Positions 1-8,003 are shown, numbered from the stretch's first letter. The stretch: DNA of 10,023 nucleotides from Circinella minor (GCA_016758965.1 JAEPRB010000641.1:1-10023), one strand, 5' to 3'. Numbers and translations are program-made. Notes: generated from the letters alone by a model not told the origin.

Positions 1-6
1 AATACC

Positions 7-151
7 AAGTTGTTCAAACCACTTGATATCTGCTAGAACAGTTGTTCACTTCAAAAATATCACACTATTCGAAAAGAGCTTGCTAGTTTCCTATCTAGCT
101 GATATGAAGTTGATATCAGGCTAACATTAAGTTGTTTGCAACCACTTGATA
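7..151. repeat. Pair of diverged direct repeats, 22-23 bp, about 122 bp apart
   Basis: The segment at 7-28 (begins aagttgtt, ends ccacttgata) recurs at 129-151 with one small indel and one or two mismatches. Each copy is itself partly palindromic (aagttg against caacca/cttg). Between them lie further gatatc-containing fragments (98-118). No gene is visible in 1-190. Such motifs can be transposon subterminal repeats or transposase binding sites, but no matching inverted copy was seen elsewhere in the window, so the role is unknown. Confidence 0.5.
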
Positions 152-194
152 GCACCCTTGTTGTCCAGTGTACTGAACCTGTTACTACGAACAA

Positions 195-420
195 ATGAGT
201 ACTACTATGCATAGCCGACTGAAAACTGTGGAGTGTAAAGCGTCAACCAGTAACTCCAAGAGAAAAGTTCCAAGGCCAACACCCGAAGAGCTAGAAGAAG
301 CAGCACATGGGCTCCATTCTCTTAAAGATGCTGTCCAGAGAAAGATAAAAAGCAAAATCCCAGACGATTATGACATGGGGCTTCTGGCTGTAAAATTTAG
401 TCGCCTTAATCTCAATTCAG
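195..420 (+). CDS. Unrecognised short coding segment, possible first exon
   Basis: An open frame from ATG 195 encodes a basic, Lys-rich N terminus (SKRKVPRPTPEELEEAAHG, then a KIKSK run) and ends LAVKFSRLNLNSG before running into AT-rich sequence. At 420/421 the sequence tcag|gtacatgt is a credible splice donor in phase 1. The open frame continues only to the stop at 477-479, in sequence that looks non-coding. I recognise no domain. Its end (FS.L.....G before a phase-1 donor) resembles the end of exon 1 in both transposases in this window, so it may be an orphan or alternative first exon of such a gene. An intron 421-684 (acceptor tttacag) would join it in frame to the transposase at 685-867. 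It could equally be a chance ORF. Confidence 0.3.
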
Positions 421-719
421 GTACATGTAACTACATTGCTATTATAGTGAAAATATTAAGATATTATAAGACCCTATAGTGACTAAGATACCGTTATAGA
501 TACCAACAAGTAGCGCATCCTTTCTTTTCTTAGGATGTCATGCGAGCTTGAAAATATTAAAAAATGATATACTTTAATAAATATCAGTAGTAGCTAAAAA
601 AGAAGTTATACAATAATACTAAAATAAACATATTAAGCTTTGTGTGACTCTGCGGTCTTTACATGATGTGTCTCATATTTACAGCTGCCCGTCGTTTCAC
701 TTTCACATTAGACTTAATT
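421..719. other. Non-coding stretch upstream of transposase 1
   Basis: AT-rich sequence with stops in all forward frames. It contains possible splice acceptors at 533 (tttcttttcttag) and 684 (catatttacag). It is either the transposase 5' region with its promoter, or a 264-nt intron if 195-420 belongs to the same gene. No clear TATA box, terminal inverted repeat or RNA gene was found. Confidence 0.4.
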
Positions 720-2362
720 ATGTCATCTCACAAAAGCACAGCCCGCACAACAGGAAAAAGAAAAGGATATTCTGAGCAACAACCTGCCCCAGGTATAAGA
801 AAATCGCGCAGATTACTAGAGAAAGCCATGAGCGCATTAAATGTAACTGGCGAGAATGAACCTACAGGTATGATTACCCCCTTTCATTAAGCAGTTCAAT
901 TTGCTAATATTATATAGCTTCATTAGAGAATGCCATAGAGGAGGATGTTATTATGATCGACTCTGTTACTGTTACGCATGAAGAGGATCTTGACACCGAG
1001 CCTTCTAATTATCAAATTCATTTTGAGGTTGATCAAGTTCGCTTAATTCAGACTGGGGATGCTATCGATAATGAAAGCGATGATGAGGATAGCAGTGATA
1101 ACAGTGAATCTAATAAAGAGGAAATGACATTGCTTTCTATTGCACCTGAATCTCCTGCTGTCAGAAGAACACCTTCAATACCACAAGTGGCAAAGAAAAA
1201 ACGCACCTCCCATGTTGTTAAAAAATCTCGAGGCAAATATGTAGATTATGAATCGGATCAACTGAGGGAACGTGCCCTACAATAACTTGAATCTGGATGG
1301 AGTTATAGGAAGATTGAAAAGGAGTTAAAAATACCAAAATCTACTATGTCAGATTATCAAAAATGGTACAGAATCCGTGGTGGCCACCCCAAACCCAAAA
1401 AACTGAGGGGTCCCCATTTACTAAAGATTTTATCGGAAGGTAGCAAATTCCTTGTAGAAACAGTATTGGAAACGGAAAATACATCTACTATTCAACAGCT
1501 TGTATCAGCATATTATTCCCGCTTTCAAGTACTCCTAGCACCATCAACTATATATCGTCATCTTGTCAAAAAATGTCATATCACTATCAAACGTGCACAT
1601 CTGTATCCTGAACTTCGTACTAATGATGAAACAAAAGATATGCGCAAAAAGTTTGTCGAGGATTATATTCAAACTGAAATTGCTCAATATAGGAAAAATT
1701 GTGTTTTTATCAATGAAGCATCGTTTGCTGCCTCCATGCAAAGAAATTATAGGTGGTCACGGAAAGGTGAAGTAACCCACATCAAAGTTCCCAAACTACG
1801 CACACGATCCAAAACAGTTATTGCTGCGATCTCCCATATTGGAATTATTGATGTATGTGTCAAAACTACGAATGGTGGAACACGCACTAGGGATTTTGTA
1901 GCTTTTCTGGAGCGCGTCATGGATCGTCTTGATAGTCAAGGACTGTCTCATGAACATTGGAATCTTATATATGATAATGCTCCAATTTACACCGCAACTC
2001 ACATTGGTAACAGAATTGTTGAACGTGGATATAATTTTGTTCGTTTACCCCGATATTCTCCATTTCTTAACCCGATTGAGGAATTCTTTTCTAAAGTAAA
2101 GCTACTGTTCCGCCAAGTTAATATTCAAGATAAGCAGTTAACTAACAATATAGTTAACACTACTGAGGAAAACAAGGATGTAATAATGGAGGAAAATGAA
2201 GAAGATATCAGGAGAGAAACGGCGGTGGATATAGCAACTAAAGAAGTAGAAGAGCGTTTAACAAATGCAATGGCAGCTGTTACTTTAGATGATTATGAAA
2301 AATGGATTGTCCACTCCACTACATTTTTCGATCGTTGTCTAGCCCGTGAAGATAATCTCTAA
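720..2362 (+). pseudogene. Tc1/mariner-superfamily (DD34E) transposase, two exons, inactivated
   Basis: DDE transposase, whose family cuts and pastes its own element in the nucleus. The model is ATG 720, exon 720-867, intron 868-917, exon 918-2362, about 530 codons. The N terminus is an acidic, Ser-rich extension with KKKR and KKSRGK basic patches (possible NLS). Two helix-turn-helix stretches follow (about 1250-1345 and 1480-1590), then the catalytic core and the C-terminal WIVHSTTFFDRCL motif. In the core, VFINEA carries Asn (AAT, 1712-1714) where the first Asp is expected. The second Asp is in LIYDNAPIY (1973-1975) and the Glu in SPFLNPIEEF (2078-2080). Their spacing is exactly 34 residues, the Tc1 signature. 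An acidic insert (about 2150-2230) follows the Glu. There is an in-frame TAA at 1283-1285 inside the first HTH. With a mutated triad and a stop, this copy should be inactive. ATG 1346 could start a shorter product lacking the first HTH. No terminal inverted repeats were identified. Confidence 0.88.
868..917 (+). other. Predicted intron 1 of transposase 1 (50 nt, phase 1)
   Basis: Donor ctacag|gtatga and acceptor tatatag|ctt, with a branch-like ctaat at 904-908. Removing it joins exon 1 to the 953-1285 reading frame without a shift. A second acceptor at 926 (cattag) would also keep the frame and give 59 nt. Which one is used cannot be settled from sequence; 926 leaves a more usual branch-to-acceptor distance. 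Confidence 0.6.
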
Positions 2363-2874
2363 CTTTTGTTTATTTCTCTCTACGCCCCCTTCATCTACTT
2401 CATCAACCATTGTTATGTACTGTGTATCGATTTTAACATATTCCATTATCTGCTTCTTTTCTTATTCTCTATTTTATAAACCCATTATTGATCCTTACAT
2501 ATTATAATCTTAGATTACTTCTGCTTGCTAGGATCATTAATTATTTCCAGGGTGAAGAAGCTGATAATGTAACGCAAGTTTCAAATAAATAAATAAGAGA
2601 TGAAGAGCAAGTAATAATTACTTGATCCTAATAAGAGAAAGAAAACGAGAGAGAAGATACAGTAGACATATGTATAATAGATATCTGTTAATAATATAAG
2701 AAGAATGAAAAATCAAAGAGGAGATAAATAATAAAATATAAAGGCTTTAAAGGAGAAAAAAGAGACAAATATCAGAAAGAAAAAAAAATGAGCTAAATAT
2801 ATATATATCAAAATAACCAATCAAGACAATTGTCACATCTACATTCGAAATAAATTCTGAAGCAGGTTCTGGCT
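2363..2874. other. Non-coding spacer between two convergent transposase genes
   Basis: No gene is seen on either strand. The left part (2363-2530) is pyrimidine-rich on the + strand. The right part (about 2570-2800) is purine-rich, with agagaaagaaaacgagagag-type sequence and a short AT run near 2796-2809. AATAAA-like signals (aaataaataaataag, 2583-2597) fit 3' end formation of the + strand transposase. A 17-nt perfect palindrome sits at 2608-2624, and a loose inverted repeat links 2530-2546 with 2613-2630. Confidence 0.5.
2608..2624. repeat. Perfect palindrome, 8-bp arms with 1-nt centre
   Basis: caagtaat-a-attacttg. It lies in the convergent spacer, just downstream of AATAAA-like motifs. 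It may be a hairpin at an mRNA 3' end or a residue of an element end. No function can be assigned. Confidence 0.5.
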
Positions 2875-4288
2875 TCAACCCTTGTTGTACGTTGTACCGC
2901 GAATAATTTTGTCCATGCGATGGTCACAGCCATCCATTAGATCATTTGAATTAATCGATTTTCTATCGCATCGTGGCTCAATAATGTCATAAAAGAGACC
3001 ATCAATGGGATTGATAGTCTCAGTGCAGGGGGAGAGAAAAAATGGTTTGTAGTCACGTTAAATGACAATATCAGAAATCATTTTTTTTTGTTTCTTCTTG
3101 AGCGTCATCAAAGATGACACTCCATTCATTATCGATATACTCATTTATGTCCATCAAAGACATCAATTTATGTAAAAATAGACGGATACTTCTTTCGTCA
3201 GTGGGACCCTTGAACATCTTGACAGAATGATTGAGAACCCCTTTAGGACTTGCTGCGACAAGGCAAACAAGGATCGGTGTCAATTCATCCAACTGTTCAT
3301 TATTCCTGGGGTTATATACCTTACCCTTAGCTTTAGCCCTAACTTTTCGATGCTCTTTTTGCTTCATATCAACATAAGTATGACGAAAATTAACATCATA
3401 TGCTACTTCAGTAACAAAAACACATCGTCTTGGATCAACACCATTTTGATACATCATATGAAGGCAATTGTCTTTAGCTGCAAAGAACTGCAGAGTGTCT
3501 TGTGATGGCTGTTCTGGGAAAGTCTTGAAATGTTGGAACGTAATACGAAAATGCTTCGATCCATATTTTTTTAATCACTCTTGAGTAGCATCTTTATCTT
3601 GGAATTTATCCATAAAGGCTTTGTGTATGTCTTTATGTGAAACAATGCTATGCTGATCTATGTATCGAATCAAGAATTTATACATCTGTTCAGTGAGTAC
3701 TAATTGTTTTTTAGGTGGACCACGCTTCTTTGTTTTCAATGACCAATTTTTTTCGATAGCGCTTTTGATGATCGCGTAATGTACTATAGCTAATGTTTTT
3801 TTCCTTGGATATTTGTAACAAAGACTTTCCTCTTTGTAAATCTTTTAGTGCCTCATAAACTTTATCTAGATCCGGCTGCTCATATGTGCCTCTTTTCTTT
3901 CTTTGTAGAGCAGCGTCCATATCCGTATCCTCATCAACGATATTTGACTGAGATACTACCCCTGAGAAACGGAGGCGTTTATCTTGGTGTATATCTGAAG
4001 TAGTAATCAAAATGCAACATAATTAACAAATACGTTTATTTTGTAGATTGTTTTCGGATTACCTTCAGATTCATTGTCGCCGTTGTCAAAACTTAATTCG
4101 CTAAAGGTACGTGTAATCCCTTGTAATGTTTCTGATGTTTCAGACAATTGAGCCAGAGTACTCGCAGCAACTACTTCTTTATTTGAATGACTTTCATTTT
4201 CAGGATGAAGGCGTTTGTCCTGATGAGTATTTGAAATACTGCCAGTCGATGGAGAAGGAGAGCGAACGCATTTATCAGGTTGTTGCAT
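2875..4288 (-). pseudogene. Second DDE (Tc1/mariner-like) transposase, heavily decayed
   Basis: Reading from ATG at 4288 leftwards: exon 1 4288-4063, intron 4062-3995, exon 2 3994-2875. The N terminus holds repeats of an HQDKRL motif. A helix-turn-helix follows (GKSLLQISKEKNISYSTLRDH, about 3835-3770), then the catalytic core: RRCVFVTEVAYD (Thr where the first Asp is expected), WSVIFDDAQ (second Asp) and FFLSPCTETINPID (Asp where Tc1 has Glu). The core has the layout of the + strand transposase, but the sequences differ widely, so this is a different subfamily. Lesions: a frameshift at an A7 run (3747-3753), TGA at 3577-3575, a frameshift at an A9 run (3081-3089), and TAA at 3060-3058. At both runs one extra A explains the shift. 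The frame after the last lesion closes at 2875. The gene is convergent with the neighbouring transposase. No terminal inverted repeats were found. Confidence 0.78.
3995..4062 (-). other. Predicted intron of transposase 2 (68 nt, phase 1)
   Basis: On the minus strand: donor tctgaag|gtaatc and acceptor ttactacttcag|atatac. Splicing joins GDNESE to DIHQDKRL in frame and removes an in-frame stop. The phase-1 position, after a DNGDNESE-type acidic segment, matches the intron of the + strand transposase. Confidence 0.65.
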
Positions 4289-4495
4289 TTTGACTAAAAA
4301 AAAGATATTACCAAAAAAAAGAGGTGCAGCTACTGCAAATCGTAAGTTCGTCCTAAAAATTTGTAATATATGCCATACGAAAAAAAAAAATAAAAAAAAA
4401 AAAAAATTGAAAGATTGAAAGATTGAAAAAGGATAATGTCTTTTTTCTTATCAAGATAAAAATCCAAGTATAATCTGAGTATTTATACAGATTAT
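4289..4495. other. A-rich non-coding spacer upstream of the LINE
   Basis: No gene is seen. It contains A11-T-A15 at 4380-4406, then three tandem copies of attgaaa(g/a) at 4406-4429, then AT-rich sequence up to the 23-bp array. It would carry the promoter of the minus-strand transposase and perhaps the 5' junction of the LINE. No target-site duplicate of the sequence after the LINE tail was found here. Confidence 0.45.
4406..4429. repeat. Three tandem 8-bp units (attgaaag)
   Basis: attgaaag, attgaaag, attgaaaa directly after a 15-A run. This is a simple short tandem repeat, probably from replication slippage. Confidence 0.7.
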
Positions 4496-5044
4496 TTGAG
4501 AATAATATATTCTTTTTATTTGTGAATAATATTTCTTTCCGTCATGAAGAATAGACCTGATTACTTATGTGAAAGTAAGTGTAACAAACACGAATAACTA
4601 TATCATTCATTTGTGAAAATTATATAACTCCGGTAGCGAAAAACCCCTTCTATCACTTGTTAAAAACTCTGACTTTCACTAGTGGATTTTTTTAATTATC
4701 ATATATGAACCATATCGCCCTTCATTTGCAAAGTTCATTTTTCTTATTTGGGAACATCATTACTTTTCATTTGTGTACAATCTTCCCATTCATATGGGAA
4801 GATCTCTACTTTTTATATATGAAAAAGCTTACTTTTATAAGTGAATAAGCTTATATTTTATAAGCGAAAAAGTTTACTCTTTATAAGCGGATAACATTAC
4901 TTATTATAAGCGGAAAAAGTTATCTTTTCTGAGCGAATAAATTAACTCTCATAACTGAATAAAGTCATTTATCATAAGTGGACAAACTTGTCCTTTGTAA
5001 GCGGATAAACTTATATTTTATATGCGGTAAATTCGTGGGTTTGT
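4496..5044. repeat. Degenerate 23-bp tandem array, about 24 units
   Basis: The sequence divides into about 24 head-to-tail units of 21-24 bp, mostly exactly 23. Each has the pattern (a/t)(a/t)g(t/c)g(a/g)a(t/a)aa, then a T/C-rich half ending in (t/c)at. Clear examples start at 4839, 4862, 4885, 4908, 4976 and 4999 (aagcggataaacttatattt...). The units nearest ORF1 (4839-5021) are most alike, and those towards 4496 are strongly diverged. The array lies directly before LINE ORF1 in the same orientation, where an internal promoter/5' UTR is expected. In family terms, mouse L1 elements carry tandem 5' promoter monomers, though theirs are about 200 bp. A promoter role here is inference. The array could instead be an unrelated minisatellite next to a 5'-truncated LINE. 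Confidence 0.85.
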
Positions 5045-5056
5045 GTCCGGAGACAA

Positions 5057-5742
5057 ATGCAAAATCCTGTATTGCCACCGACACACCAGCAAGCTCAAAA
5101 ACGAAAGACGACGAGACATGTAAAACTGTGGATATAAATACGGATGATTTAGATGGAAACGATGACGGAAAACAGAGCAACGACACCAACACCGGCATTG
5201 ATGATAGCTTTGGTTCAAATGATGATGTTACAAAAACACAAGTGCATAAAGAATATGAAACAGACTCGTCTAATCGTCCAAAGACTATCAATAGTGCCAA
5301 ATCAATTATTGCCGAACACTCCATTGTAGATGAGGATGGGGATTTAATTATGGCATCTATTAAAGCTTTAATCGAGGAACAGTTTACTGATTCACCAAAC
5401 TCTAACGAAAAAGAAAAAGAACCAGAATGCTTTGATCCTTTAGGGGCTTCAGAAACAGTAAATAGCGAAATGGATTATATCAAAAATTTATCACTCAATA
5501 CTACAGCACGCACTAAGATTGATAAACTTTCCATTCGTGCATGTCGTCAACTAGTGAAAAAACTTGACACGCTCTCACAAACTGATACATTGGCAGGAAA
5601 ACATTTACGTGCTTTCAAAAAACAATCCCACCACTCATCTCGAGGTCGTAATACTCAACCGTCTTCAAAAGGTAGTGAAGCCTTGGCTTCTGATGCTGTT
5701 ACAATTGGCCAATCTGGCAGTAAACCCAACATCAATAATTAA
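5057..5742 (+). pseudogene. LINE ORF1, 5' end unclear
   Basis: Open frame through 4978-5742 directly upstream of ORF2, by position the ORF1 protein. L1-type ORF1 proteins bind the element RNA and form the RNP; no RRM, CCHC knuckle or coiled coil is recognisable here. The middle is acidic (DDLDGNDDGK, IVDEDGDLIM). The C-terminal third is basic and Ser-rich (QLVKKLDTLSQ, HSSRGRNTQPSSKGS), as in RNA-binding tails. The frame has no ATG until 5350 and its upstream end lies in the 23-bp array, so that part is probably not coding. ATG 5057 in the next frame opens 26 codons (MQNPVLPPTHQQAQKRK...) to TAA 5135 and may be the real start, with a frameshift before 5135. Otherwise translation would begin at ATG 5350. 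Confidence 0.6.
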
Positions 5743-5774
5743 ATATCATGATGAAAAAGAAAAATTATAATTTA

Positions 5775-6480
5775 AAATTTTTATCACTGAACTGCAATGG
5801 ACTCATCAAAATCACTGGTAAGACCAATGCAGAATCAGACTTCATCCAACACTTAAAACAACAAAACCCTCAACTCCTCGCTATCCAAGAGAGCCATGCG
5901 GCTACAGAAAAAATTCAATCATCGTTAAACTTTCAATTTAATACCAAGTCTTCGATATGGACCCAACATTGTGGTCTTGTATCCATGTCACCAGAAATAC
6001 AACTTACTACTATAAAAATTACTACAAATCAACGTGTCATACTTGCTAAAGTCACTCACACTTCCCTTTTTTTTGATCCAATATATGTCATGGTTGTTTA
6101 CGCACCAGCTACTACAACAACAGCGAAATATCAATTTTATTTACATCTTCTTGAAGACTTCAGCTCTCAACTCAGTGATCCACTTATTTGTGATAATCTA
6201 ATACTGGCAGGTGATTTTAACTATGATATTCACAAACATGATTACATCTCAAATGCTCCATTCGATTGGCATTCTCTTCTTTCCAACAAGTTTACCAATT
6301 GTATTAGAGATATCGATCCCCAACTCGACATCACAACTTTTCGTCGAGAAAAGCATACATACTCTTTATTAGACTATATTTATGCAGGTTCAGCCTTCCG
6401 CACATGTGTACACTCTTCAGACCTCCAATATTTGGATAAGAACTAGTCCGATCACGCACTCTTGGTAGTTGAATTTACAC
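5775..6480 (+). other. APE-type endonuclease domain of ORF2
   Basis: Exonuclease-endonuclease-phosphatase fold. Residues counted from ATG 5748 include Asn15, Glu48, Tyr118, Asp156, Asn158 and Asp209. Asp235-His236 (SDH) lie just after the TAG codon at residue 233. The order and spacing fit L1 endonucleases. The domain is complete apart from that stop. Confidence 0.88.
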
Positions 6481-7129
6481 TATCATCGTCACAACATGGA
6501 AAAGGCACCTGACGAGCCAATCCTACACTCACTCATCTGAAAGATTTTCGGCAACAGTTTGCAAAAATGTTGACTGAGTTATATCCAACACTGAAATCAT
6601 CATCAACACCCCAAGAACATTGGGAATATGTTAAAACAAGCATGGCCAAATTTATCAAACAATACTGTCGACAACGAGGATCATGGCGCCAGAAACAACT
6701 CAAAGCTTTGCAAAGTAAACGAAATCGTTTTTTACATGACCAACAATCACGTGTGATACGTGCTCAAGTGTTACCAACAATAGAATCTCAAATTTCTGTG
6801 CTACAAAAAGAAATAACAGATATTTTGGCTATCTGGTCTGGCACAAGATGGCGGGAACATAGTGAAGTCTCTGCTGGCTACCTTCAACGAACTATTCAAC
6901 AACGGCAAACATCAAGATATATTGCCCAGCTTCAACATCCTTCCACTGGTGAAATTCATCCGGATCCTGAAGGCATGCAAAGAGCAGCCTCAGTTTTTTA
7001 TCAATCTCTATACACCATGGATGAAGTAGATGACGATTCGATTGACTTACTTTTGAATTCATTATCACAAAATACTTCACTCAACAATGACGAAGCAGAA
7101 TCATTATATTGCGATTTTGAAATTAACGA

Positions 7130-8003
7130 ACTTCGTGTTGCTGCAAAACGATCTCCTAAACAGAGTAGTCCAGGTGATGATGGTTTATCATACTCTTTTT
7201 TTTACCTATTGTTTCAACACCTACTATACGAGAATTTAATCACAAAAATTTATAATCAAGCATGCCAAGATGGCATTTTTCCAAAGTCGTGGCAACATAC
7301 TTGTTTGATTTTGCTCCCTAAGAAAGGTGATTTATCATTATTGCGCAATTGGAGACCGCTCAGCCTCATTAATTGTGATGCAAAATTGTTCACACGTCTC
7401 ATCAACAAACGCATTATCAATGTGGCACAGTCATTAATTACACCTTTTCAAACTGGATTTTTACCCAATCGCTTTATAGCCAAAAATGGGCTCTTGGTCC
7501 GACTTATGATGGAACAAGCAAAGCATCAACAACATCATGACACGATTGGTCTTATGCTTGATTTTGAAAAAGCGTATGACCGTCTTCATCCAGTATATTT
7601 ATCGACAGTATTAAAAAAATTTGGTTTTCCAACATGTATCATTAATAGTATTTGTAATTTATTTTTTTCCACACAAATACGAATTAATATCAATGGACAC
7701 CTCAGCTCTTCAATCACACAACACAGGGGGTTACGCCAGGGTGATCCATTATCTCCTATTTTGTTCAACCTTGCACTGGAGCCTCTTCTACAATCTATTT
7801 TACGTGATCAGCATTTTCAAGGAATTCTCCCCATGTTACCACCGACAATAGCACCACATCTTAGTCCTCGACCAATACATTTAAAAGTGCTAGGCTATGC
7901 TGATGATGTTTTTGTATTTCTTCACCCACAGTCGGATTTGGAACGATTGGATTTGCATTTATCGACATATCAAAAGGCATCTAATGCTAAGCTCAACCCA
8001 TAA
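7130..8003 (+). other. Reverse transcriptase domain of ORF2
   Basis: Fingers-palm motifs appear in order on an uninterrupted frame from 6513 to 8000. The catalytic aspartates are in LDFEKAYD (7560-7562) and YADD (7902-7907), and the primer-grip-side motif HRGLRQGDPLSP is intact. A TAA at 8001 follows ASNAKLNP, cutting the thumb. The pattern is non-LTR, not retroviral or group II intron. Confidence 0.93.

Noticed and set aside
1048..1236. Minus-strand ORF rich in Ser and Leu opposite transposase 1
   Set aside because: It is antisense to the acidic, Ser-rich N-terminal region of the transposase and shows no independent evidence.
720..4288. Terminal inverted repeats bounding the two transposases
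   Set aside because: Visual comparison of flanks on both sides gave only short AT-rich matches expected by chance.
4496..5044. CRISPR array
   Set aside because: The units abut without spacers, are degenerate, and lie in a eukaryotic LINE context with no cas genes.
4496..5044. Interstitial telomeric repeat (23-bp units occur in some yeast telomeres)
   Set aside because: The units are AT-rich and too variable, flanked by transposon coding sequence on both sides; no G-rich strand pattern is present.
4978..5056. Coding start of ORF1 at GTG 4978
   Set aside because: The codon lies inside a 23-bp repeat unit and a TAA is directly upstream (4975-4977); GTG is not a normal eukaryotic start, and the residues simply translate the repeat.
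4965..5324. Minus-strand open frame across the array and ORF1
   Set aside because: It is the antisense of the ORF1 acidic region and array; the Ser/Leu/Val-rich product is a composition shadow with no recognisable domain.
7586..7851. Short ORFs on both strands overlapping the RT motifs
   Set aside because: They overlap the conserved HRGLRQGDPLSP region in other frames and are shadows of ORF2.
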